Assembly (NCBI GenBank): GCA_900540475.1
Contig: UQGG01000039.1
Span: forward strand, 1-64,000
Source: an uncultured Robinsoniella sp.
Lineage (GTDB): Bacteria > Bacillota > Clostridia > Lachnospirales > Lachnospiraceae
Length of the DNA: 64,000 bases
Direction of reading: 5' to 3'
The position numbers and the translations under genes were made by a program. Each line of letters begins with the position of its first letter. The first letter of the stretch is position 1. This document shows positions 42,122 to 50,807 of this stretch, in pieces. Under the pieces are notes generated by a model. It did not search any database and was not told the origin of the DNA. It saw only the letters and a list, made by a program, of their open reading frames with translations.

Positions 42122-42865
42122 TCACATTTGAATCATATCCACTACCTTTGGAAAGAACGTCTGCACATTGTCATGATACACCATATCTGCAACATTGTCA
42201 GCATAATGTTCCTGGGAATTTATTAAAATTAACCTTTGACCCTGGAAGTATTGTATGCACTCCCTGCATAATTCCGTTTTCAGATGCAGCCCCAGTACCA
42301 GCAGTACATCTGCTTTAGCCACTTCTTCAGCCGCCTTGCTCATCACATGGTTATCTACCATTTCTCCTACCAGCCGTACACCCGGATGGAGCGGAATGTT
42401 GCATTCATCGCAGAGCGGAACTCCCTCTGCTTTTTTTATATATTCCAGCGAAAACTGTTTTAAGCATCTTGGGCAATGGTTATTCTCATAAATATTTCCG
42501 TGAAGGTTAATTACTTTTTTGCAGCCTGCTCTCTGGGGAAGATTGTATATTTCTCTTGTAATAATATATTTTAGCCTTCCCATGGCCTCTAGTCTGGCCA
42601 GTGCATAGTATGCAGGTCCTGGTTCTTCTTCATTTTGGGACAGAATGTCATCTTTATAGTAATTATAAAATTTTTCCGGATTGGTCGCAAAGCAACGGGC
42701 AGAAAATAATTCCTCCGGAGAGTACCCATACTTTCTTTCAATTCGATAGGCCTCATCTTTGTCGTGATAATGAGTAATGCCTACCTCTCGCATCATATTC
42801 AGGCCCCCAAGGGCCACCAGATATTCAGATTGCTGTATTGCTTTGATTAAATAGTCTATCTTCAT
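42122..42865 (-). CDS. sirtuin-like protein with degenerate NAD site
   Basis: A 247-residue Sir2-fold protein started at MKIDYLI after GGAAAGGG; the frame upstream to 42904 is not needed. The zinc module (CPRC 131-134 and CDEC) and the catalytic-type His122 in LHGN are kept. The GAGxS nucleotide loop reads GGLNM (20-24) and the QNID motif reads REIYN (104-108). Ordinary NAD-dependent deacylation is therefore doubtful. It may bind another ligand or act as a scaffold. It lies between LCP and CsoR-type genes in the same direction. Confidence 0.8.
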   Translation of the reverse strand: MKIDYLIKAIQQSEYLVALGGLNMMREVGITHYHDKDEAYRIERKYGYSPEELFSARCFATNPEKFYNYYKDDILSQNEEEPGPAYYALARLEAMGRLKYIITREIYNLPQRAGCKKVINLHGNIYENNHCPRCLKQFSLEYIKKAEGVPLCDECNIPLHPGVRLVGEMVDNHVMSKAAEEVAKADVLLVLGLHLKTELCRECIQYFQGQRLILINSQEHYADNVADMVYHDNVQTFFPKVVDMIQM

Positions 42866-42910
42866 AAACTCATCCCTTTCCTTAAAGCAATCTGCACATT
42901 GCAAGATATT

Positions 42911-43333
42911 TTATTTTATAAAACGGTCTATAGCTTTATTCAATTCTTCAATCGCCTGTGTATCGCCCGACTCAACTGCATCAATCAGGCAATGCTGAAT
43001 GTGGTCGTGCAGAATGACCTTTCCTGTATTGTTAATTGCTGCTTTTACCGCTGATAACTGGATGAGGACTTCACTGCAGTCCCTTCCACTTTCTACCATC
43101 CTCTTAATGGACTCCAGATGCCCGATTGCCCGTGATAAACGGTTCATAACCGCTTTTGTGCTCTCATGGGAATGTACATGGCCATGGGAATGTGGAACGG
43201 ATTCATTTTCATGAACATGCATATGCATATGTTCATACACAGTCCCATCCTCCCTTACATGTGTATGGGCTCCGGAAAGATGTTCCTGTGTATCGCTATT
43301 CCTTTCTTCATCCGTTTCTCTTGATACTGCCAT
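42911..43333 (-). CDS. CsoR-family metal-responsive repressor with His-rich N terminus
   Basis: A 140-residue protein. The C-terminal ~85 residues (from about 58) are the all-helical CsoR/DUF156 domain with the Cu(I) ligand set Cys86, His111, Cys115 in the CsoR spacing (25 and 4). The N-terminal 58 residues are an extra segment with 12 His between 18 and 56 (HMHMHVHE, HSHGHVHSH), uncommon for the family and suited to bind Cu, Ni or Zn. It probably represses a metal-efflux gene, but none is adjacent; MscS is upstream. Confidence 0.85.
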   Translation of the reverse strand: MAVSRETDEERNSDTQEHLSGAHTHVREDGTVYEHMHMHVHENESVPHSHGHVHSHESTKAVMNRLSRAIGHLESIKRMVESGRDCSEVLIQLSAVKAAINNTGKVILHDHIQHCLIDAVESGDTQAIEELNKAIDRFIK

Positions 43334-43338
43334 TACAG

Positions 43339-44220
43339 TTACCTCCTGTTTATCTCGTTTTGTACCTCTGCATTTTTTATTGTAACATCTAATTGATTAT
43401 AGGGAATGTTAATGCCTTCTTGGTCAAACGCATATTTCACACGTTCCATGATTCTCCATCTTGCCGGCCAGTAATCCTCCGGTTTTACCCAGGAACGAAA
43501 GCCTAATTCCACACTGCTCGCTGCCAGATTATCCACAAAGATCTCTATGGGTTCTTCCTTTAATATTGCGATATCATTATTCAGGATTTCCTCCAGAATC
43601 TCTTTCGCCTTTCTGATATCGGCTTTGTATGATATGCCGATCACCAGCCTCAGCTGCCTTTTATTCTGTCTTGATAAATTCGTCAGGCTTGTATTGGATA
43701 AGGAACCATTCGGGATACTGATTGTCCGGTTGTCCGGTGTCAGTAAAGTAGTATAGAATAAATCTATCTTACTGACAGTACCTTCATTTTCATTCACATC
43801 TTCTTTGATATAATCACCTATGCTAAACGGTTTCATCAGCAGGAGAATAAATCCTCCTGCCAGATTCCCCAGGGATTCCTTAAGTGCCAGGACGATACCC
43901 ACACCCATAGAACCTAATAATGCCGCAATGGAAGCTTCTTTTACTCCCAGATAAGTTGCAATTCCCGATACCAGTAAAATATAGAGAATCGCCTTTACCA
44001 GTGAATTAAGGAAATGTAAGGAGCCTTCCTCCAAACCTGCGCGCAGGAATGGTTTTTTCAGAAGCTTTAACATCCACTTTATCATCTTACTTCCAATAAA
44101 AAATACAAGCAGGGCAATTAAGATTTTTATTCCAAAGTCGGCGATACCCGGGAGTTTCTGTTCAAAATATTTAACGACAGCATTCGCCTTCTCCACCTGA
44201 TCTGCAATTGTTTCTTCCAT
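43339..44220 (-). CDS. mscS: small-conductance mechanosensitive channel (MscS family)
   Basis: A 293-residue channel with three N-terminal helices (about 22-130), the pore helix region GSMGVGIVLALKESLGNLAGGFILL, the beta domain SIGDYIKEDVNENEGTV and SIPNGSLSNTSLTNLS, and a C-terminal alpha/beta domain ending GINIPYNQLDVTI. It opens under membrane tension to release osmolytes after hypo-osmotic shock. The length is normal. It lies just upstream of the CsoR-type gene (5-base gap), so the two may be co-transcribed. Confidence 0.93.
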   Translation of the reverse strand: MEETIADQVEKANAVVKYFEQKLPGIADFGIKILIALLVFFIGSKMIKWMLKLLKKPFLRAGLEEGSLHFLNSLVKAILYILLVSGIATYLGVKEASIAALLGSMGVGIVLALKESLGNLAGGFILLLMKPFSIGDYIKEDVNENEGTVSKIDLFYTTLLTPDNRTISIPNGSLSNTSLTNLSRQNKRQLRLVIGISYKADIRKAKEILEEILNNDIAILKEEPIEIFVDNLAASSVELGFRSWVKPEDYWPARWRIMERVKYAFDQEGINIPYNQLDVTIKNAEVQNEINRR

Positions 44221-44265
44221 TTTAATTACCCTTTCATCTCTTTTAATTCTGATCTTTAATAACTC

Positions 44266-46851
44266 TTATTTCTGATCTTTTTCTGCATCCTGTTTCTTTT
44301 TTGTTTTGGCAGTTCCAGTCGTTTTCTTTGCCGTCGACTTTTTTGCTGTCTTTTTAATCGGCTTCACTGACTTTGCTACTGCCTTTGTTACCTTTTCTAT
44401 CTTTTCTGTCTTCACCGGCTCTAGTTCGATCTTTGACACCTTCTCTGTCTCCACCGGCTCTAATTTTTCTACCTTTACCTCAACCGGTTTAAGCTTCTCA
44501 GACTTTACAGCCACTGGAGGTGTCGGTGCCGCAGCCTGTCCGGCACTCTGGCTTTCCGCCTCTTCGATCTTCTTCTGAAGTTCTTCCTTCAAAGTGCTTT
44601 TCTTTTCTCTGGCTTTTTCCGGCTTTTGTTCAGCTTTCTTCTCTACCGCTTTCGTATAAGAGAAAATGGATATTCCCATTGGCGGTACCTTTACGGAAAT
44701 GGAATTCGGACGGTCATCGCATTCTTCTTTTTTGGAAGGCTTCACACGTGGATTCACCATCCCCGTTCCGCCGAATTCTTTTTTGTCACTGTTAAAGATT
44801 TCTTTGTACTTACCAGGATAAGGTACCCCTATTTTATGATTTTCATATACAAGGGGAGAGAAATTACAAACGATTAACAGCATTTCATCCTTCTTGCGTG
44901 TATTTCTGGTAAATACCAGCATATTTTCATTGGCAGATATATTATTAATCCATTCAAAACCTTTTGGATCATAATCCAGCTGATAAAGCGCCGGGTTCTT
45001 TACATAGAATGCATTTAATGCTTTTACATAATCCTGCATCTGTTTATGCTGTTTGACATCCAGCATGTCCCACTCCAGCTCTTTTTCTTCCGACCATTCC
45101 GAATACTGTGCAAATTCCTGTCCCATGAACAGAAGCTTTTTACCAGGATGTGCCATCATATATCCGTAAGCGGCACGCAGATTTGCGAACTGGCTTGTTG
45201 GCTCTCCCGGCATTTTGCCAATCATGGAAGCCTTGCCATGAACAACCTCATCATGAGATAGTGTCAGAACAAAATCCTCACTGTAAGCATATACCATGCT
45301 GAAAGTCAGCTCCCCATGGTGACCGCCGCGAAACAGTGGATCCAGAGACATATAATGGATAAAATCATTCATCCATCCCATATTCCATTTATAATCAAAT
45401 CCCAGCCCGTCATCCTCCAATGGTGCCGTGATCTTCGGCCATGCAGTGGATTCTTCCGCGATGAGAATAGCACCGCCTTCTTTTTTCTTAAAGACGCCAT
45501 TGAGCTGTTTGAAAAATTCCACAGCTTCCAGGTTTTCATTGCCGCCATACATGTTGGCAACCCATTCTCCATCGTTTTTGCCATAATCCAGATAGAGCAT
45601 AGACGCTACCGCATCCATACGGATACCATCTACATGATATTTTTCTGCCCAGAACAAAGCATTTGCAATTAAGAAATTCCTGACCTCAGGACGCCCGTAG
45701 TTATAGATCAGTGTGCCCCAGTGAGGATGTGATCCCTGTCTTGGATCCAGATGTTCATAGAGGCAGGTTCCGTCAAAGGTACAAAGTCCAAAGGTATCTC
45801 TTGGGAAATGTGCCGGAACCCAGTCCAGAATTACACCGATGCCCTGCTGGTGCATATAATCCATGAAGAACATAAAGTCCTCCGGCGTTCCATAGCGGCT
45901 GGTCGGTGCATAATATCCGGTCACCTGATAACCCCAGGAACCATCAAAAGGATGTTCCATGATTGGCATCAGCTCTATATGGGTATATCCCATTTCTTTG
46001 ATATATGCGGCGATCTGTGGTGCCAGTTCCCGGTACCCCAGGAAGCCACTTCCTTCCTCCTTAGGCCGCCTCCAGGAACCCAAATGCATTTCATAAACAG
46101 CCATGGGTTCTTTTTTGGTATCGGTTTTCTTTCTCTTTGCAAGCCACGCCGCATCTGTCCATTTAAAGTTCCGAAGATCAGCCACTACCGATGCATTGTT
46201 CGGTCTTAACTCGGCGGCATTGGCATAGGGATCTGCTTTCAGATAAGTGAGTCCGCCTTTTGCTTTTATCTCATATTTGTAGATCTCTCCCACTTTAACC
46301 CCAGGTATAAACAATTCAAAGATTCCGCTGTCCCACAGCCTCCTCATAGGAAAACGTCTGCCATCCCATGAATTGAAATCGCCAACAACGCTGACTCTGG
46401 CAGCATTGGGCGCCCATACTGCAAAATACACGCCTTCGGTTCCACCCAGTGTCATGGGGTGGGCCCCCAGCTTTTCATAAATGTCATAGCAGATTCCTGC
46501 ATTGAACTTTTTTGTTTCCTTTTCCGTAATCTGCGGTGCAAACGCATACGGATCTTTTATCTCTTCCGTATCTCCGGTATCATAAGTAATTTTAAACGTG
46601 TAATCAGGAATGCTCTTTCTGGGTATCAAGACTGCGAAGTACCCTGCCTCATCTTCCAGTTCCATTTCGTATTCCTTTTTTACCCCATCTATACATACGG
46701 CAACCTGAACTGCCTGGGGAATAAATGCCTGTATCAATACGCCTTCTTCTGTAAGATGTGCTCCCAATAATGAATGGGGATTGTCCTCTTCTGAATAAAC
46801 AATTGCCTCAATTTCTGCCCAATCCATTAACTCGTATAATTTTTCATTCAT
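44266..46851 (-). CDS. glgB: 1,4-alpha-glucan branching enzyme with basic C-terminal tail
   Basis: An 861-residue GH13 enzyme that makes alpha-1,6 branches in glycogen. It starts at MNEKLYEL after AAGGAGGG. Two N-terminal CBM48-type domains (about 25-230; YFAVWAPNAARVSVVGDFN) precede the barrel with DWVPAHFP, DGIRMDAVAS (nucleophile Asp413), IAEEST (acid/base Glu466) and LSHDEVVHG, then the C-terminal beta domain to about 735. A further ~125 residues of Lys/Glu/Pro/Ala repeats end in KKTAKKSTAKKTTGTAKTKKK, an unusual histone-H1-like tail. No other glycogen genes are nearby. Confidence 0.93.
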   Translation of the reverse strand: MNEKLYELMDWAEIEAIVYSEEDNPHSLLGAHLTEEGVLIQAFIPQAVQVAVCIDGVKKEYEMELEDEAGYFAVLIPRKSIPDYTFKITYDTGDTEEIKDPYAFAPQITEKETKKFNAGICYDIYEKLGAHPMTLGGTEGVYFAVWAPNAARVSVVGDFNSWDGRRFPMRRLWDSGIFELFIPGVKVGEIYKYEIKAKGGLTYLKADPYANAAELRPNNASVVADLRNFKWTDAAWLAKRKKTDTKKEPMAVYEMHLGSWRRPKEEGSGFLGYRELAPQIAAYIKEMGYTHIELMPIMEHPFDGSWGYQVTGYYAPTSRYGTPEDFMFFMDYMHQQGIGVILDWVPAHFPRDTFGLCTFDGTCLYEHLDPRQGSHPHWGTLIYNYGRPEVRNFLIANALFWAEKYHVDGIRMDAVASMLYLDYGKNDGEWVANMYGGNENLEAVEFFKQLNGVFKKKEGGAILIAEESTAWPKITAPLEDDGLGFDYKWNMGWMNDFIHYMSLDPLFRGGHHGELTFSMVYAYSEDFVLTLSHDEVVHGKASMIGKMPGEPTSQFANLRAAYGYMMAHPGKKLLFMGQEFAQYSEWSEEKELEWDMLDVKQHKQMQDYVKALNAFYVKNPALYQLDYDPKGFEWINNISANENMLVFTRNTRKKDEMLLIVCNFSPLVYENHKIGVPYPGKYKEIFNSDKKEFGGTGMVNPRVKPSKKEECDDRPNSISVKVPPMGISIFSYTKAVEKKAEQKPEKAREKKSTLKEELQKKIEEAESQSAGQAAAPTPPVAVKSEKLKPVEVKVEKLEPVETEKVSKIELEPVKTEKIEKVTKAVAKSVKPIKKTAKKSTAKKTTGTAKTKKKQDAEKDQK

Positions 46852-46933
46852 AGCATACCCTCCTTGTCCCATTTCTATATGGCTATTTTACCACATTTAT
46901 CTTATGAATGGAACTAAAACTGTTCCCGCGGTA

Positions 46934-48169
46934 TTACGTAAGGCTGTGGATAAACAATCCGCTTCTGAGTTTGGGTTCAAACCAGGTAGATTTCGGAGGC
47001 ATCAGAAGGCTGTCATCTGCTACTGCAAACAGTTCCCCTATGGATGTTGGATACATGGAAAATGCCACACCGCCGCACTCTTTCACTCTCATTTCAAGTT
47101 CCGAAAGACCGCGGATTCCGCCAACAAAATCAATCCTTTTATCTGTCTTGGGATCTTGGATTCCAAGCACCGGATGTAATAATTCATCCTGTAAAACAGA
47201 AACATCCAGACCTTTGACCGGATCATCTGAAACATATGCCGGTTTCACCTGCAGACGATACCAGCCGTCTGTTAAATACATTCCTAAAATTCCCTTTGCA
47301 TCCGGCTTAACCGGTACTTCGGATTTCTGGATATCAAATTTTTCTGCTGCCTTTTCCCTAAACGTTTCCCCGGACATTCCATTTAAGTCCATCACTACCC
47401 GGTTATAATCCAGAATCAGAAGTTCGTCTTCCGAAAACAAAACCGAAAGGAAATAATTGAATTCTTCTGTACCATCATAGTCCGGATGTGCTTCTCTGCG
47501 CTTTAAACCAACCTTAACAGCTGATGCTGCACGGTGATGCCCGTCCGCTATGTAAATATGCCCAACCTCTCCAAAAGCTTGCTGAATCTCCCGGTTCAGC
47601 TTCGCATCCTCTATTTTCCATCCCCTATGGGTAATCCCATCCGGCGATACAAAATCAAATACCGGTTCCTCTGCCTTTCCCTGTAAAACCAGCTTTTTCA
47701 GCACCTCATTTTTACGGTAAGCCAGGAAGATCGGTCCCGTCTGGGCATCACAGCTGTCTACATGGTGGATACGGTCCTGTTCTTTATCTGCTCTGGTATT
47801 CTCATGCTTTTTAATCACACCATTCATATAATCATCAATAGACGCGCAGGCTACGATGCCTGTCTGTGGCCTGCCATCCATAACCAGCTCATAGAGATAA
47901 TAGCAGCTGGACTCATCCTGCACAAATTCCCCCTCCGCTTTCATCTCCCATAAAATATCATGGGCTTTCTGATATACGGACGGATCATAGGTATCCACCT
48001 CATCCGGAAACTGTGTCTCCGCACGGTCAATTTTCAAAAAACTATAAGGTTCCTTTGCCACCTCCGCTTTTGCTTCCTTCCTGTTATAAACGTCATAGGG
48101 AAGTGCCGCAATTTTGGATGCCAGATCTTCTCTTGGACGGATTGCCCGAAATGCCTTTACTTCTGCCAT
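46934..48169 (-). CDS. DUF1015 protein, ParB/SerK-like motif
   Basis: A 411-residue cytoplasmic protein beginning MAEVKAFRAIRP, the usual DUF1015 start, with AGGAAG upstream; the extension to 48223 overlaps a different small gene. The motif ADGHHRAASA (Asp209-Arg213) resembles the catalytic DGHHR/ExHHR signature of ParB-like free serine kinases (SerK, SbnI). It is codirectional with serC and serA and follows them after a terminator. A role in phosphoserine/serine conversion is plausible but unproved. Its ATG overlaps the stop of the 49-codon gene (TAATG), so it is translationally coupled. Confidence 0.85.
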   Translation of the reverse strand: MAEVKAFRAIRPREDLASKIAALPYDVYNRKEAKAEVAKEPYSFLKIDRAETQFPDEVDTYDPSVYQKAHDILWEMKAEGEFVQDESSCYYLYELVMDGRPQTGIVACASIDDYMNGVIKKHENTRADKEQDRIHHVDSCDAQTGPIFLAYRKNEVLKKLVLQGKAEEPVFDFVSPDGITHRGWKIEDAKLNREIQQAFGEVGHIYIADGHHRAASAVKVGLKRREAHPDYDGTEEFNYFLSVLFSEDELLILDYNRVVMDLNGMSGETFREKAAEKFDIQKSEVPVKPDAKGILGMYLTDGWYRLQVKPAYVSDDPVKGLDVSVLQDELLHPVLGIQDPKTDKRIDFVGGIRGLSELEMRVKECGGVAFSMYPTSIGELFAVADDSLLMPPKSTWFEPKLRSGLFIHSLT

Positions 48170-48318
48170 TAATTCTTCCTGCCTTTCACTATTTTCTGTA
48201 ATTCTTTCTGTAACTTCTCCCACAATATACCATATTCCCTGCGGTTTTTTCTCACCGATCTGGCAACTGTCTTTGCTGCCTTCACAGGCCTTAAAACCTT
48301 TTTTACCTGATACAACAT
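48169..48318 (-). CDS. 49-aa basic protein coupled to DUF1015
   Basis: A short gene with excellent start signals: AGGAGG, 6 bases, ATG at 48318. It encodes MLYQVKKVLRPVKAAKTVAR... and ends ...GRKN, with about 16 Lys/Arg and a likely amphipathic helical character. Its TAA shares a base with the DUF1015 ATG. No family is recognised. The tight coupling suggests a partner or a translational leader for DUF1015. Confidence 0.65.
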   Translation of the reverse strand: MLYQVKKVLRPVKAAKTVARSVRKNRREYGILWEKLQKELQKIVKGRKN

Positions 48319-48368
48319 GAAATACCTCCTGTCTCAGATCCGGGCGGCGGCAGCCAGCCCATCCCCAT

Positions 48369-48383
48369 TTTCAAACACGCTCT
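48369..48383. repeat. fragment of the dispersed palindromic element
   Basis: TTTTCAAACACGCTC matches the right end of the copy at 54202-54232. Only one arm is present. Confidence 0.4.
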
Positions 48384-48404
48384 AATACTGCTTATCCTTC
48401 TCCT

Positions 48405-48444
48405 GATACAAAAATTGCCGCAAAACCTCACATTTTGCGACAAT
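48405..48444 (-). terminator. terminator of serC-serA
   Basis: TTGCCGCAAAA pairs with TTTTGCGACAA around CCTCACA; on the minus strand TTTTTG follows. It lies 12 bases after the serA stop. Confidence 0.75.
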
Positions 48445-48455
48445 TATGTTAATCA

Positions 48456-49619
48456 TTATTTAATCACTCGAACCTTCAGCACGCCTTCAATATTCTTCAG
48501 AGTATCCAGTACGACCTCCGGAAGATGGGTATCTAAATCAAATAACGAATATGCATAATCACCTTTGCTTGTATTCGTCATATTGGCAATGTTCAGATCT
48601 GCGGAACCAAGAACGGATGCGAACTGTCCGATCATATTCTTGGTGTTTCTGTGATTAATTGCAATACGGCATACGTGGGTACATTCCCCCATATTACAGT
48701 TTGGATAATTAACGGCGTTTTTGATATTACCGTTTTCCAGATAATCCTTTACTTGTTTGACAGCCATAATTGCACAATTTTCTTCTGATTCTTCAGTGGA
48801 TGCACCCAGATGAGGAATTACCAGGCATCCCTTTTCTCCTGCTGTAGTTGGATTCGGGAAATCCGTTACATATTTCTTAACCTTACCGGTACGCAGAGAA
48901 GTTACCATAGCATCTTCGTCTACCAGCAGGTCTCTGGCAAAGTTCAGAATTACAACGCCGTCTTTCATCAATGCGATTGCATCCTGATTGATCATCTTCT
49001 TTGTAGCATCCATCAGCGGAACATGAATGGTGATATAATCACATTCTCTGTAAATATCATCTACCTGCTGGATATGTTTAATGCTTCTGGAAAGGTTCCA
49101 GGCTGCATCTACCGAAATATAGGGATCGTATCCGTATACTTCCATACCAAGATGTGTTGCCGCATTCGCAACAGCTACACCGATTGCACCCAGACCGATA
49201 ATACCCAGTTTCTTACCCTGTATCTCCGATCCGGCAAAGTTTTTCTTTTCCTTTTCCGTTGCTTTGGCAATTAACTCATTCTGTCTTTCTGACTGAACCC
49301 AGTTTACACCGCCTACAATATCACGTGCTGCTAAGAGCATACCTGCAATTACCAGTTCTTTTACGCCATTGGCATTTGCTCCGGGTGTATTAAATACTAC
49401 AATACCCTGATCTGCACATTTGTCAAGGGGGATATTATTTACACCGGCACCGGCTCTTGCTATTGCTTCAATGTTTGACGGAAACTCCATGTCATGCATT
49501 GCCGCACTTCTCACTAATATAGCATCCGCTTCCTGGTATTGATCCACTTTTTCATAGTTCTCTGTAAACAGACCCGTTCCTGCCTCGGCAATGGGATTTA
49601 AACAATTATATTTCAACAT
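48456..49619 (-). CDS. serA: D-3-phosphoglycerate dehydrogenase
   Basis: A 387-residue enzyme for the first step of serine synthesis, oxidising 3-phosphoglycerate with NAD. Visible: NIPLDKCADQGIVVFNTPGANANG, Rossmann motif GIIGLGAIGVAVA, NFARDLLVDE, and the active-site region VIPHLGASTEESE with catalytic His. A C-terminal ACT domain (about 310-387) suggests feedback by serine. It follows serC by one base in the same operon. Confidence 0.95.
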   Translation of the reverse strand: MLKYNCLNPIAEAGTGLFTENYEKVDQYQEADAILVRSAAMHDMEFPSNIEAIARAGAGVNNIPLDKCADQGIVVFNTPGANANGVKELVIAGMLLAARDIVGGVNWVQSERQNELIAKATEKEKKNFAGSEIQGKKLGIIGLGAIGVAVANAATHLGMEVYGYDPYISVDAAWNLSRSIKHIQQVDDIYRECDYITIHVPLMDATKKMINQDAIALMKDGVVILNFARDLLVDEDAMVTSLRTGKVKKYVTDFPNPTTAGEKGCLVIPHLGASTEESEENCAIMAVKQVKDYLENGNIKNAVNYPNCNMGECTHVCRIAINHRNTKNMIGQFASVLGSADLNIANMTNTSKGDYAYSLFDLDTHLPEVVLDTLKNIEGVLKVRVIK

Positions 49620-49620
49620 T

Positions 49621-50703
49621 TTACAGGTTCTCCTCTTCGAATTTCTTCATAAATTCCACTAATTTTTCAACACCTTCAATTGGCATTGCATTATAGATGC
49701 TGGCCCTCATTCCACCTACGGATCTGTGTCCTTTCAGGTTCTCAAATCCTGCTGCTTTTGCTGCTTTTACAAACTTCGCATCTAACTCGTCATTTCCGGT
49801 AACAAATGGGACATTCATGAGAGAACGGTCCTCTTTTACTACCGTTCCTTTGAATAATCTGCTGTTATCCAGGAAGTCATAGAGGATTGCTGCTTTCTTT
49901 TCATTATGTAATTTCATTGCATCCAAACCGCCCATTTTCTTCAGCCATTTGAATACTTTGCCGCACATATAAATGCAATAGCTGTTTGGTGTATTGTAAA
50001 GAGATTTTGCATCCGCATGTGTCTTATACTGCAGCATGGTTGGTGTTCCAGAAAGGGTGTCTTCCGTAATCAGATCTTCCCGGATGATAACAATTACCAT
50101 ACCTGCAGGACCGATATTTTTCTGAACGCCGCCATAAATAATTCCATATTTAGTCACATCAACCGGTTCTGATAAGAAACAGGAAGAAACATCTGCTACC
50201 AGAGTTTTGCCTTTTGTATTTGGCAAGGTCTTAAACTTCGTCCCGTAAATTGTGTTATTCTCACAGATATATACATAATCTGCGTCTTCACTGATCGGTA
50301 AATCAGAGCAGTCCGGAATATAGGAAAATGTCTGATCCTCAGAAGTGGCAATTTTATTCGCTTTGCCGTACTTCTGTGCTTCCTGGTAAGCTTTTTTCGC
50401 CCACTGGCCTGTAACAATATAATCTGCAACTTTATTCTTCATCAGATTCATTGGTATCATGGCAAACTGCTGTGACGCACCGCCCTGCAAAAACAGTACC
50501 TTATAATTGTCCGGTATCTTCATCAGATCGCGTAAATCCTGTTCTGCATCACAGATAATTTCATCAAAAACCTGAGATCGGTGACTCATTTCCATTACGG
50601 ACATTCCGGACCCCTTATAGTCCAGCATCTCTGCTGCTGCTTCCTTAAGTACTTCTTCCGGTAATACTGCCGGACCCGCTGAAAAATTGTACACTCTGCT
50701 CAC
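49621..50703 (-). CDS. serC: phosphoserine aminotransferase
   Basis: A 360-residue PLP-dependent enzyme converting 3-phosphohydroxypyruvate to phosphoserine. The start is GTG at 50703 (VSRVYNFSAGP), selected because GAGGAGG lies 8 bases upstream and the family always starts near RVYNFSAGP; the ATG at 50730 is not. PLP lysine lies in YGGVQKNIGPAG, and the C terminus has GHRSVGGMRASIYNAMP. No serB phosphatase gene is seen in the window. Confidence 0.95.
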   Translation of the reverse strand: MSRVYNFSAGPAVLPEEVLKEAAAEMLDYKGSGMSVMEMSHRSQVFDEIICDAEQDLRDLMKIPDNYKVLFLQGGASQQFAMIPMNLMKNKVADYIVTGQWAKKAYQEAQKYGKANKIATSEDQTFSYIPDCSDLPISEDADYVYICENNTIYGTKFKTLPNTKGKTLVADVSSCFLSEPVDVTKYGIIYGGVQKNIGPAGMVIVIIREDLITEDTLSGTPTMLQYKTHADAKSLYNTPNSYCIYMCGKVFKWLKKMGGLDAMKLHNEKKAAILYDFLDNSRLFKGTVVKEDRSLMNVPFVTGNDELDAKFVKAAKAAGFENLKGHRSVGGMRASIYNAMPIEGVEKLVEFMKKFEEENL

Positions 50704-50769
50704 TTTTGTTTCCTCCTCATATTTAAACACTTTTTTACTTTACCATCCTAAATTGGACTCATAAGCACT

Positions 50770-50798
50770 ATTTTATCGCTATGCTAAAAAATAGTCAA
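50770..50798 (-). promoter_or_regulatory. promoter of serC-serA
   Basis: On the minus strand TTGACT (50793-50798) and TAAAAT (50770-50775) are 17 bases apart, in the short gap after ilvB. serC-serA can thus be transcribed independently. Confidence 0.6.
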
Positions 50799-50807
50799 TA
50801 GGTTATT

